DNA of 64,000 nt, from NCBI RefSeq assembly GCF_003478335.1, contig NZ_QUFB01000010.1, positions 11,294 to 75,293 on the forward strand. Direction: 5' to 3'. Source of the DNA: Clostridium sp. AM49-4BH (GTDB lineage: Bacteria; Bacillota; Clostridia; Lachnospirales; Lachnospiraceae). The notes under the pieces are model-generated. The model had not been told where the DNA came from. It made no database searches and worked only from the letters and a program-made list of their open reading frames with translations. Made by a program: the position numbers and the translations under genes. Positions 19,920 to 27,705 of the stretch are shown one piece after another (the stretch's first letter is position 1; each line of letters opens with the position of its first letter).

Positions 19920-20572
19920 TTAATCCGTCGATTTGCATAGTGCGATCAATCTGCTTGTTCCAAGGCGGTCAGCCCCAGCCTTAAGAAACGCTCTGCATCT
20001 TCTAACGATGAGATTCCTCCTGCAGCCTTGACTTTCACTGAATCTCCTACATATTTTTGCAACAGTGCCACATCTTCAAACGTAGCCCCTCCGGTCGAAA
20101 ATCCGGTTGAAGTCTTAATATAATCCGCCCCTGCCTTTGTAACGATCTCACACATTTTGAGCTTTTCCTCTTTGGTCAAAAGACAAGTCTCAATGATGAC
20201 TTTTAAGACTTTCCCCTCGCAGGCTGCCCGTATTTCTTTCACTTCCTGCAGTACCTCTTCAAAGCGGTCATCCTTCACACGATTGATATTGATCACCATA
20301 TCAATTTCATCCGCACCATCTTCCACTGCCTCTTTCGTCTCTGCCACTTTCGCAGCTGTTGTCTGATAGCCATTTGGAAAACCGATCACCGTACAGATCT
20401 TCAAGCGGTCTTCGACATAATCACGTGCCTCTTTGACATAACAAGGTGGAATACACACACTTGCCACATGATACTGCATTCCCTCATCGCAAAGTGTCTT
20501 GATCTGCTCCCATGTAGCATCCTGTTTTAATAATGTATGATCTAAATGCTGCAATATCTTTTTCTTATCCAT
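19920..20572 (-). CDS. deoC: Deoxyribose-phosphate aldolase, with an apparent one-base frameshift near the end
   Basis: The enzyme splits 2-deoxyribose 5-phosphate into glyceraldehyde 3-phosphate and acetaldehyde. Conserved parts are LDHTLLK at the N-terminus, VIGFPNGYQTTAAKVAE, the lysine in DYIKTSTGFSTGGAT, and the Schiff-base lysine in VKAAGGI. As written, the frame stops at 19946 after 208 residues with an untypical end (LGLTALEQAD). One extra C in the run at about 19974-19977 restores the family end LGADRLGTSR and a stop near 19920, giving 217 residues. The ATG at 20572 follows AGGGAGGAC; a longer upstream frame runs through dut and is not real. dut lies just upstream. Confidence 0.9.
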
Positions 20573-20589
20573 AATGTCCTCCCTACTCG

Positions 20590-21024
20590 TTATTGTTTTC
20601 CGGTAGTTCCAAAGCCGCCTCTGTCTTTGCCCTCCAAATGTTCTACTTCCTCGAATAAGATTTCCGGCTGATTTTTCATTATACGAAACTGGCAGATCCT
20701 GTCGTTTACATGAATCTGTGTATCGCGCATTGCAATGACCGGCATACGCCACATATCGTTATCTCCGCAGTAAGATCCGTCTACCACACCACAATGATTT
20801 GCCTGTATCACGCCAAAATTTTTATAGGTGCTGCTGCGCGGTACGATATGTGCCTCATATCCTTTGGGAAGTTCCATTGCCACACCAAGTGGCACCAAAG
20901 CAAACTCACCCTGTTTTAATGTAACTTCTTCAGAAGCTCGCAGATCGATCCAATCACTTTTCCCATCGATATAAGCAAGTTTATCGATCTTGTCCGTAAA
21001 ATATTTAATCTTGATCTGTTCCAT
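20590..21024 (-). CDS. dut: dUTP diphosphatase family protein
   Basis: The 144-residue product carries the trimeric dUTPase motifs in order: [39 protein letters not shown] and the C-terminal glycine-rich [10 protein letters not shown]. The enzyme hydrolyses dUTP to dUMP, which keeps uracil out of DNA and feeds dTMP synthesis. Motif 3 differs from the commonest form (YCGDND rather than YRGE). It lies 17 nt upstream of deoC on the same strand, so the two nucleotide genes are probably co-transcribed. Confidence 0.9.
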   Translation of the reverse strand: MEQIKIKYFTDKIDKLAYIDGKSDWIDLRASEEVTLKQGEFALVPLGVAMELPKGYEAHIVPRSSTYKNFGVIQANHCGVVDGSYCGDNDMWRMPVIAMRDTQIHVNDRICQFRIMKNQPEILFEEVEHLEGKDRGGFGTTGKQ

Positions 21025-21176
21025 GTTAATCCTCTTTTCTGTTTACAGATGTCCGCGCAGACCATTTTGCCAAATTCGCAGGTTATCTGCAATTCCGTAG
21101 TTTTTAATACTGTTTGTGCCGCAATTGCAGCATTTCTACCAACTATATCATACTGAAAATATTATTTCAATCTTTC

Positions 21177-21204
21177 ACTCCTGACTGACAAGAGGCATAC
21201 AATA
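21177..21204 (+). promoter_or_regulatory. Sigma-K-like promoter of the interrupted gene
   Basis: AC at 21177-21178 and CATACAATA at 21196-21204 are exactly 17 nt apart, which fits the sigma-K pattern AC-N17-CATAnnnTA. The -10 alone also fits sigma-E (CATACAnT), but the -35 does not. The start codon lies 47 nt downstream. Sigma-K is the late mother-cell factor in spore formers. This is a pattern match, not proof. Confidence 0.5.
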
Positions 21205-21251
21205 ATCCAAAACTATGTGTGATTTTTAAAGAATCACAGAAATGAGGTTCT

Positions 21252-21746
21252 ATGTCTCACGATCTATATGCAGCAAAAGATATGCCGGATAAAGGTTTTT
21301 TTCAGGCAAATATCACATCTCGCCGAACCTCCAGACCGATTGCCGGAGCCAAGATACAGATCCGTAATATCAATGATGCAAACGATATAATTGAAGAAAC
21401 CGAAACAAACAGTGCCGGCAAAAGTGATCTGATCACTCTGCCCGCACCGCCATTGGAGTATAGCATGATGCCGGGTACTGATCGCCCATATTCTACGTAT
21501 TCGATCCAAATAACTGCTCCAAATTTTGAACCGGTAGAAATCAGCGGTGCTGAAATCTTATCCGGACAGACCGCTTTACAAAATACAACTCTGATCCCAA
21601 CCCCCAACACACCGGAAGCCAACAAAGAACTGTTTGTAATACCGCCTCATACGCTATACGAAAAATACCCGCCAAAAATTCCCGAAGAGGAAATCAAAAC
21701 AGTAGAAGAAACCGGTGAAATTGTACTAAGCCGTGTCGTTATCCCC
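21252..21746 (+). CDS. N-terminal half of an interrupted peptidoglycan-binding protein, probably a sporulation protein
   Basis: The first 165 residues start at an ATG with GAGGT upstream. They form a CNA-B/carboxypeptidase-regulatory-like beta domain (ITSRRTSRPIAGAKIQIRNI, then TNSAGKSDLITLPAPP). A linker ELFVIPPHTLYEKYPPKIPE and the segment ETGEIVLSRVVIP follow. In this form the frame runs on past the core at 21743-21746 into the inserted DNA and stops at 21809 after an unrelated tail of 20 residues. Joined to base 26935, it continues as EYIIVHDGPP to give 421 residues. The whole protein resembles a widespread Lachnospiraceae type with SpoIID-like and PG_binding_1 domains. Function is not established. 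Confidence 0.8.
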
Positions 21747-22520
21747 GCTGGTGTTCGAACAACATGCAATATGCTTATGGTTCCAAACACCTCGTACCAT
21801 CGCCCCTGACCATTTATCTGTTGTCTGATCCTGCGGTATTCTTAAATTTCCGGTGCGACGATATATCTCCGGTGTCGCTATGTGATCCTCATTGAGTTTA
21901 TTTGCAATCTGCACGGAAGATTGTCCCGCTCTTCTCATATTCTGTATGTTTGTTAAAACAGAAAACGTCTGATCAGGTTCTAATACTCTCTTGCCATTCC
22001 GGTAACAGATCCGATATCCATATGGAGCCTTGGCACCGATAAAATTTCCTTGTTCCCTTTGCTGACGTTTCGCCAGCCGTACCTTGTATCCGGTATCTAC
22101 TGCATACCATTCATTTAATAAATTTTTCAATCCAACGATAAGCATCTGTTCCGTAAGTCTTGCACTGTCATAATGATCCGTCACGGTAATCACCCGCACA
22201 TTATTTGCCGGGAAGAAGTATTCCAGATACCATCCCAATTGCAGATGTTCTCTCCCCAGTCTGGACAGATCCTTTGCAATAACTGCATCTAACAATCCCA
22301 AACGACAATCCTCTATCATCTGCTGAAATTCCGGTCTTTGAAAGTTTGTTCCACTGTACCCATAGTCCACATAAACCTTTCGTTGTTGACATTCGGTATG
22401 TTGATCCAAATATTGACCAACCAGTAACAATTGATTCTCGATTGACATTTCCTCTCTCTCCGTATTTCGAACGGAAAGCCTTGCATAAATTCCTATACGC
22501 TGACACAATATATTATTCAT
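21726..22520 (-). CDS. Serine recombinase, second of a pair
   Basis: The 264-residue product starts at ATG 22520, overlapping the first recombinase's stop as ATGA. The resolvase domain has the catalytic serine in YARLS (about residues 12-16), GYSGTNFQRPEF, and the arginine motif AKDLSRLGRE. The recombinase (DNA-binding) domain starts at GAKAPYGYR and is short, ending at WSGAMVRGVWNHKHIACC. Its last codons cross the attachment core, and its stop codon (21726-21728) lies in the host gene, so excision must change its C-terminus. Typical large serine recombinases are about 500 residues, so this is a short form that probably works with its partner. Confidence 0.85.
   Translation of the reverse strand: MNNILCQRIGIYARLSVRNTEREEMSIENQLLLVGQYLDQHTECQQRKVYVDYGYSGTNFQRPEFQQMIEDCRLGLLDAVIAKDLSRLGREHLQLGWYLEYFFPANNVRVITVTDHYDSARLTEQMLIVGLKNLLNEWYAVDTGYKVRLAKRQQREQGNFIGAKAPYGYRICYRNGKRVLEPDQTFSVLTNIQNMRRAGQSSVQIANKLNEDHIATPEIYRRTGNLRIPQDQTTDKWSGAMVRGVWNHKHIACCSNTSGDNDTA
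21743..21759. other. Left attachment site (attL) core and inner half-site
   Basis: The core CCCCG at 21743-21747 follows the codons for VVI of the host gene. Inside the element comes C and then TGGTGTTCGAA (21749-21759), whose complement TTCGAACACCA matches the half-site at the right end in 10 of 11 positions. Confidence 0.75.
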
Positions 22521-23710
22521 CTGCTCTGACACTTCCAAAATAAAGATTCTTCAATGATCGGCGGCACCGCCTTATCCGTACTGATCCATTCTTCAGGTGG
22601 CACTTTACATCTCTGTGCCAGTTTATAGTTGATCTTTCTCGTTTTTCCCTGTTGAAGGATCCCAATATATATTTGATTTTTCAAAATACGTCGAACTGCG
22701 ACCGGCGACCATAGGAGCACTTTTTGTATGTCCGTATTATCGGACAGGCAAGATTGACCACTTGTTTCATTTACGTCCTTATTGTTAGTCATATTCGATA
22801 AACTATTTTGTTTTCTTCTGTCCACGAAACCGGACTTATAAGACTGCCCGCTTATCTTCTTATATACGTACGGCGATGGGATCAATAAAACATTCAAAAA
22901 CGCACAAATCTTTTCCGCGGAATGCCCTGCATTTTTCCAATGAAATATCTTTTGTACAACATCTGCCGTCTGCCTATCGACAACTAATTTGTGCTTATTG
23001 ATCATCGCTTTTTGATAACCGTACGGTGCAAAAGCACCTACGTAATCTCCCTGCCTGCGTCTGGCCTCCTGACTGTTTTTGACCTTTCTGGAAATATCTC
23101 TGCAATAAGCATCATTCATCAAATTGAGGATTGGAAGCAACAACGCCTTTTCACCAAACAAAGCACTAGCACTATCGTAATGGTCCGCCACCGCAATAAA
23201 ACGTATCCCCCACTGCGGGAACCACTTTTTCAAATACCATCCGGTCTGTATATACTCTCGTCCGAAACGAGATAGATCCTTGACAAGAATGCAATCTACC
23301 TTTCCCTCTCTCGCAGCCTGCAGCATTCGCTGCAACGCCGGCCTTTCAAAACTGCTTCCGCTATACCCATCGTCAACCCATTCGCCTGTAAAACAAAGCT
23401 CCGGTCTTGCCGCAATATAGTCCATCAACAGTACGCGCTGATTTCTGATGCTGTTACTCTCAATGGCGGTTCCCTCATCTTCTCTGGATAGTCTTAGATA
23501 AATGGCACATCTCCAAATTTCCTGTTGTCTTTCGGCGATGCGGCTCTGCCATAATATCTCTCGTTCATGCCCATCATCTGTCCCTGTATACGGACACGAT
23601 AAAGCAGAAGGATCCGTCTCTCTTCCCGATACGGACCCTCCTGCTGATATTTCGTCGTAATGTACCACTCTAACTGTTCCATGCTTCACTGATAACCTGC
23701 TTTCGCACAT
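22517..23710 (-). CDS. Serine recombinase, first of a pair
   Basis: The frame gives up to 397 residues. The resolvase domain begins near residue 66 with CAIYLRLSREDEG (catalytic serine), then DDGYSGSSFERPALQRML and VKDLSRFGREYIQTGWYL. The recombinase domain includes GAFAPYGYQK and SPVAVRRILKNQIYIGILQQGK, and ends soon after IIEESLFW. The usual zinc-ribbon and coiled-coil tail of large serine recombinases is therefore missing. The true start is unclear: the ATG at 23710 has a poor ribosome site and its first 60 residues look unlike the family. It overlaps the second recombinase by four bases, so both are made together. Family members cut and rejoin DNA at short att cores. Confidence 0.87.
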   Translation of the reverse strand: MCESRLSVKHGTVRVVHYDEISAGGSVSGRETDPSALSCPYTGTDDGHEREILWQSRIAERQQEIWRCAIYLRLSREDEGTAIESNSIRNQRVLLMDYIAARPELCFTGEWVDDGYSGSSFERPALQRMLQAAREGKVDCILVKDLSRFGREYIQTGWYLKKWFPQWGIRFIAVADHYDSASALFGEKALLLPILNLMNDAYCRDISRKVKNSQEARRRQGDYVGAFAPYGYQKAMINKHKLVVDRQTADVVQKIFHWKNAGHSAEKICAFLNVLLIPSPYVYKKISGQSYKSGFVDRRKQNSLSNMTNNKDVNETSGQSCLSDNTDIQKVLLWSPVAVRRILKNQIYIGILQQGKTRKINYKLAQRCKVPPEEWISTDKAVPPIIEESLFWKCQSR

Positions 23711-23778
23711 AGCCGATTCATTTTCTAACTAAAATAATGCCGGCTGCAGTTTCTGAACTGCCATGCTTTTTTTACAGT

Positions 23779-24729
23779 CTATTCATCACTTTCTGCACGC
23801 ATTCCCTCTAAAAACTTTTGTACTTCCTCCCACGCCGTTGCCGATTCCGGTATTTGTGACAATCCCATCTGAAATACATGAAACATTCCGGCATAGCACT
23901 GTGCCGTTGCCCGACCACCGCATTGCTGTACCTTCTGTGCAGCGCACTCGCCATCACTTCGCAGCATTTCAATCTCACCTACCTGTATCAACATAGGCGG
24001 CAGGCCGGAAAAATCCCCAAACAACGGCGACAGATATGGATCTTTCGGATCATGATCATCTCGATAATCTCCTCGATAGATCATACTTTCTTTCGTCCCG
24101 CCAAACATCGGATCTTTGTCATAATTGTCCGTGTAGGAACCCCCGGACGCTGTCATGTCCAACCAGGGGGACATCAATACAAGCTTGGCCGGCATTGGTC
24201 TGTCATGTTCACGCAGCCACATGCAGAGTGCTACCGCAAGACCACCTCCCGCAGAATCGCCCGCTACAAAGATTTGATCTCCCGTATAACCCATATCCAA
24301 AATCATTTCATAAGATGCAATGGCATCTAGCAGCGCCGATGGATGAGTATGTTCCGGTGCCACCCGGTAATCCGTACTAAACACCTTCATTCCACCGCAC
24401 ATCATTGCATATTTATAAGCAAAACTTCGATAAATATTGCGCAATGGATTCACATATCCCCCACCGTGCAATTGGAGCAATGCGTATTTGCCGGGAATCG
24501 GAGGCTGCACCACCTCAATCGTGCAATTTGCAAGCTTTTTCCGTTCCCAAAGCACATCCTCCGGCTTACGCCATAACGGTTCCTTATCAACCAGATGCCG
24601 CTGCAACTCTCCCATCTTGATCTTCGGTCCGATCAAACGGTTTCCTGCCGCCAGCCGAATACATTCTTTTACTAACTTTGCCTGAAACTCTGCTCTTGCA
24701 CACGCTACCTCCATATACTTTATCCCCAT
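23779..24729 (-). CDS. Alpha/beta hydrolase of the hormone-sensitive lipase type
   Basis: The 316-residue product has the oxyanion motif LQLHGGGYVNP (about residues 94-104), the nucleophile elbow VAGDSAGGG (about 155-163), and the late histidine in GMFHVFQ, as in HSL-type esterases. Substrates are likely short acyl esters or lipids, but cannot be named. It is the third cargo gene of the inserted element, after the zinc-ribbon membrane protein. The start is not certain, since an ATG five codons later also has a purine-rich stretch ahead of it. It ends 68 nt before the first recombinase. Confidence 0.88.
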   Translation of the reverse strand: MGIKYMEVACARAEFQAKLVKECIRLAAGNRLIGPKIKMGELQRHLVDKEPLWRKPEDVLWERKKLANCTIEVVQPPIPGKYALLQLHGGGYVNPLRNIYRSFAYKYAMMCGGMKVFSTDYRVAPEHTHPSALLDAIASYEMILDMGYTGDQIFVAGDSAGGGLAVALCMWLREHDRPMPAKLVLMSPWLDMTASGGSYTDNYDKDPMFGGTKESMIYRGDYRDDHDPKDPYLSPLFGDFSGLPPMLIQVGEIEMLRSDGECAAQKVQQCGGRATAQCYAGMFHVFQMGLSQIPESATAWEEVQKFLEGMRAESDE

Positions 24730-24814
24730 CCGGGAATCATAATCTTTCCACTTTAACCGTAAATTGTCACTGCTTTATCCTAACACCACCCATACGCAGA
24801 TCGTTTCGCATCCT

Positions 24815-25489
24815 TTATATATAAAAACGCCTTCGCAGCTCACTCTTCGCCTTGCGGGAACCGGCAAGTACCGCAACACCAAACAACACAAGGGTAACTA
24901 ACAGTACGATCCAAGCAAGCAGCGGATTTCCTTCTTTGGCAAAAATACCAATGCAAAGATTGATCACTGCTAACGCAATAGCATACACCTGTGTCGTCAG
25001 ATAACTCGTCCAATTAGTGCGATTAATCAGCATTCCTCCACCCAAAAACAGATCCAGCACTAATATGCTGCATGACATACCATACTGTACTGACCAGCCA
25101 TGAAAACCAAGCCCTGCATCTAATGAGAGCAAAAATAAAATCGTTGCAAATGTCTGAATAAACAGCTTGCGAATATGGCTTTTATTCCATGCTGTAAGAT
25201 AGTGCATCGAAAAAATTCCATACGCAAAAACCACTGCTGTCACAAAAGACCAGCGATGTCCCGCATCCAAATAATAATTCAACACAAAGAGTAACACCTG
25301 TATTAAGATCAAAGCAAACGTAAAGGACCATACGATACGCTTTGCCATACGCGTTTTGTGGAATATTGCCGGATACATATTAACCAATACATTGTCAGAT
25401 TCTTTGGTCAACACCCGGCCACAAAACAAACAGGTTTTTGCATTATCCGCAATCCTAAGACGACAATTTTTACATATTCGATCACTCAT
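24815..25489 (-). CDS. Zinc-ribbon integral membrane protein (DUF6320-like)
   Basis: The 224-residue product starts at ATG 25489 and begins with a short zinc ribbon (CKNCRLRIADNAKTCLFCG). Six or seven membrane segments follow, such as IVWSFTFALILIQVLLFVL and LLAWIVLLVTLVLFGVAVL, and the end is basic (KAKSELRRRF). The pattern resembles DUF6320 proteins, which I recall as often standing next to alcohol acetyltransferase-like and esterase genes; the family number should be checked. Its start overlaps the acyltransferase stop by a few bases, so the cargo genes form one operon. Function unknown. Confidence 0.75.
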   Translation of the reverse strand: MSDRICKNCRLRIADNAKTCLFCGRVLTKESDNVLVNMYPAIFHKTRMAKRIVWSFTFALILIQVLLFVLNYYLDAGHRWSFVTAVVFAYGIFSMHYLTAWNKSHIRKLFIQTFATILFLLSLDAGLGFHGWSVQYGMSCSILVLDLFLGGGMLINRTNWTSYLTTQVYAIALAVINLCIGIFAKEGNPLLAWIVLLVTLVLFGVAVLAGSRKAKSELRRRFYI

Positions 25490-26873
25490 AATACACCCCA
25501 TTACTTTCTATCGTAACTTCAATACCATCTTCAACTAATTTCCGGAAAAATCGTCGCTGTATCGATACATCACGCAGCGTTGAACTGAAATTTAACACTA
25601 ATTCATCCCGATAAGAACAAAGCAGCGCTTTAATATGCTGTCCTGTTGACATAGCGATCATTCCATGAAATTTTTCTATGAAAGGCTCGTATTCTTTCTG
25701 TACCTGAAAGGCTCCAATATTCGTAAGCGTACTCGTATTCGCTCTAGCCGAAGAACGATATACAAAACGCATAGCAAGCACTTTAATAAACATTGGAACT
25801 GAGCGCAGAAAAATGTTTTTCTGATTGGACACATTATAGGAAAACAATTCTTCCAAATGTTCTTTTGTGATCTGCTCACGCAGACTCATTGTCACCAATT
25901 CCAAAATCCTGTCAAATGATTCCCCGGTCCGATCGGCTGCATATACCGCACTGACCATGACGAAAAAATTTCTCGTTGTTACAGACTCAAAATACGGTCT
26001 CAAATTCACAGGAACCGCTACCGCGATCGGACGGCTTGACGGGCTCTCCTTAAGATACTCCTTGTATATGCTGTAAATAAATACAGCCGTCATATATTCA
26101 TTGATACTGACGTCCCTCTGATGACAAACCTGTTTCACTGCAGAAAGAGACATACTTCCATGGATCACACCAAGTTCTCCGGTCGGAAGATGTTCTCCCT
26201 TAACCTCTACGGCACGTGCTGTTTTATAACCCTTGTTATGACTTTTCTTATAATTTTTGACATAGCTGTCCTCCGTGCTTAAAGACGTCAGATCCGATAA
26301 ACCTTTCTGTCCGCCGAAGTCCGTCTCAGGATGTGCCAATCGCAAATAACAATACGTTAATTCCCGCAAAAAATTAACGGCTCCCATACCATCTGCCAAC
26401 ACATGAAATACCTCCAAATTAATGCGGTTGCGATAATAACTCACTCGAAACAAATAGCCGTTATTTTCATAGGGTTCAATATAACTGCAAGGATATTTAT
26501 CCTCTAATTCCACCAATGGCGGTGCCTTATAATTTGTCTCAAAATAATTCCAAAACAATCCTTTGCGCATACGTACCCGAAAGGTATCAAACACCGGAAG
26601 TACTTCATCCAGTGCCTGCTGCAATAAATCCCGTTCAACATGATCCGACAGCGTCACGCTGATCCGATACACGTTAGTCATATTCTGCGTTGCAATAGCC
26701 GGAAAAAGGTTGGCGGTATTATCAAGTCGTTCCCAGGCGGCTACTTCTCTTTTTTTGCGCCGGCTGACATTTTGCTGTTTTTCAAGCTGTTGTCTGTTTT
26801 TACGCCGTTTTTTCCGCTTCCTTTTCTCCTGCTTCCACCGCTCTTTGCCACGATTACGATCGCGTTCACTCAT
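25482..26873 (-). CDS. Condensation-fold acyltransferase (alcohol acetyltransferase-like)
   Basis: Starting at ATG 26873 with AGGAG upstream, the 463-residue product opens with a very basic tail (about residues 5-45, rich in R and K). A chloramphenicol-acetyltransferase-like fold follows. The active-site motif is FHVLADGMGAVNF (a HxxxDG form), and the late segments VPVNLRPYFES and SFDRILELV fit alcohol acetyltransferase or condensation families. Substrates may be alcohols, lipids or sugars with acyl-CoA; this cannot be settled here. It is the first cargo gene, about 57 bp inside the right end of the element. In an excised circle it would lie directly after the second recombinase. Confidence 0.75.
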   Translation of the reverse strand: MSERDRNRGKERWKQEKRKRKKRRKNRQQLEKQQNVSRRKKREVAAWERLDNTANLFPAIATQNMTNVYRISVTLSDHVERDLLQQALDEVLPVFDTFRVRMRKGLFWNYFETNYKAPPLVELEDKYPCSYIEPYENNGYLFRVSYYRNRINLEVFHVLADGMGAVNFLRELTYCYLRLAHPETDFGGQKGLSDLTSLSTEDSYVKNYKKSHNKGYKTARAVEVKGEHLPTGELGVIHGSMSLSAVKQVCHQRDVSINEYMTAVFIYSIYKEYLKESPSSRPIAVAVPVNLRPYFESVTTRNFFVMVSAVYAADRTGESFDRILELVTMSLREQITKEHLEELFSYNVSNQKNIFLRSVPMFIKVLAMRFVYRSSARANTSTLTNIGAFQVQKEYEPFIEKFHGMIAMSTGQHIKALLCSYRDELVLNFSSTLRDVSIQRRFFRKLVEDGIEVTIESNGVYYE

Positions 26874-26917
26874 ACTGTTACTCCTTACCTGTAAGACGCC
26901 GGGTAACGAAAGCTGTC

Positions 26918-26934
26918 TTCGAACTCCATCCCCC
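26918..26934. other. Right attachment site (attR) inner half-site and core
   Basis: Half-site TTCGAACTCCA (26918-26928) is followed by T and a run of five C (26930-26934), then GAATATATAATC, the continuation of the host gene. The left core has four C, so one join has four and the other five; only four restores the host frame. Confidence 0.75.
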
Positions 26935-27705
26935 GAATATATAATCGTCCATGATGGACCACCATCGGACTCCCGCGCCAAAAACTATTATGTCAAATAT
27001 AAAGATTATATAAAAAATGTTGCCTCCAGTGAAATCTATGCCACTTGGCCGGAGGAAACACTGATTGCTAATATTCTTGCCATTCAGTCCATTACGCTCA
27101 ACCGCGTATATACCGAATGGTACCGCAATAAAAACTATGATTTTACGATCACATCCTCTACTGCCTATGATCAAAAATGGATCTCCGGACGCAATATTTA
27201 TGCTTCCATATCACAAACTGTAGATTCCATTTTTTCCAATTATCTGGCACGGCCTAATATTACACAGCCGATCTTTACACAATACTGTGACGGACGTCAA
27301 GTATCCTGTCCTAACTGGATGCGGCAGTGGGAATCCAAAACGCTTGGTGACCGCGGCTACTCTGCCATCGAAATACTACGCTATTTCTACGGTAATTCCA
27401 TGTACATCGCTTCCTCAGAGGAAATTTCCGGAGTGCCATCTTCCTGGCCGGGCTCAGATCTGACGATCGGCAGCAGCGGTCAAAAAGTACGCCAGCTGCA
27501 GCAACAGCTTAACACGATCGCCGGTGCTTACCCACTGATCCCAAAACTTGCTGTAGATGGTATTTACGGAAAAAAGACAGCGGAAGCAGTCAAAACCTTT
27601 CAACAGATCTTTAACCTTCCGGCAACAGGCGTAACTGACTATCCGACCTGGTATAAAATCAGCGAGATTTATGTTGGCGTAAGCCGTATTGCTGAACTGA
27701 TGTGA
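26935..27705 (+). CDS. C-terminal half of the interrupted peptidoglycan-binding protein
   Basis: This is residues 166-421 of the restored protein. The segment YIKNVASSEIYATWPEETL near 190-208 resembles the SpoIID-type domain of peptidoglycan remodelling proteins. A PG_binding_1 domain (about 342-405) has LTIGSSGQKVRQLQQQLN, then VDGIYGKKTAEAVKTFQ. It has no start codon or ribosome site of its own at the junction; an antisense-overlapping open stretch further left is not a plausible start. It meets the M18 aminopeptidase gene tail to tail with no gap. Without excision no full product can be made. Confidence 0.8.
   Translation, partial: EYIIVHDGPPSDSRAKNYYVKYKDYIKNVASSEIYATWPEETLIANILAIQSITLNRVYTEWYRNKNYDFTITSSTAYDQKWISGRNIYASISQTVDSIFSNYLARPNITQPIFTQYCDGRQVSCPNWMRQWESKTLGDRGYSAIEILRYFYGNSMYIASSEEISGVPSSWPGSDLTIGSSGQKVRQLQQQLNTIAGAYPLIPKLAVDGIYGKKTAEAVKTFQQIFNLPATGVTDYPTWYKISEIYVGVSRIAELM

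Larger units (their letters stand above)
21743..26934. mobile_element. Skin-like 5.19 kb intervening element inside a peptidoglycan-binding gene
   Basis: The element separates two halves of one gene that share orientation. Its limits are the CCCC(C)G cores at 21743-21747 and 26930-26935. Five genes all read leftward: an acyltransferase-like gene, a zinc-ribbon membrane protein, an alpha/beta hydrolase, and two serine recombinases. Inner ends carry matching half-sites, TTCGAACTCCA (26918-26928) and the complement of TTCGAACACCA (21749-21759). Joined, these form a dyad around a short C-rich centre, as expected for attP. Removal leaves the host gene in frame if the joint keeps four C residues. 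No transposase or inverted terminal repeats of IS type are seen. Confidence 0.85.

Noticed and set aside
19746-19920. T-box or leucine attenuator for leuB-ilvD-ilvB
   Set aside because: There is no T-box core and no run of Leu codons, only a promoter and a plain leader.
20573-20752. Long N-terminal extension of deoC
   Set aside because: It runs out of frame through the dut coding region; the ATG at 20572 has its own AGGGAGG site.
23755-23775. Rightward terminator beside the esterase gene (GCAGTT with AACTGC, then seven T)
   Set aside because: No gene on the plus strand ends there, so it is probably a chance hairpin or a leftward pause site.
21252-26981. Phase-variable inversion instead of excision
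   Set aside because: Both gene halves keep the same orientation and reading direction, and the cores are in direct orientation, which gives excision.
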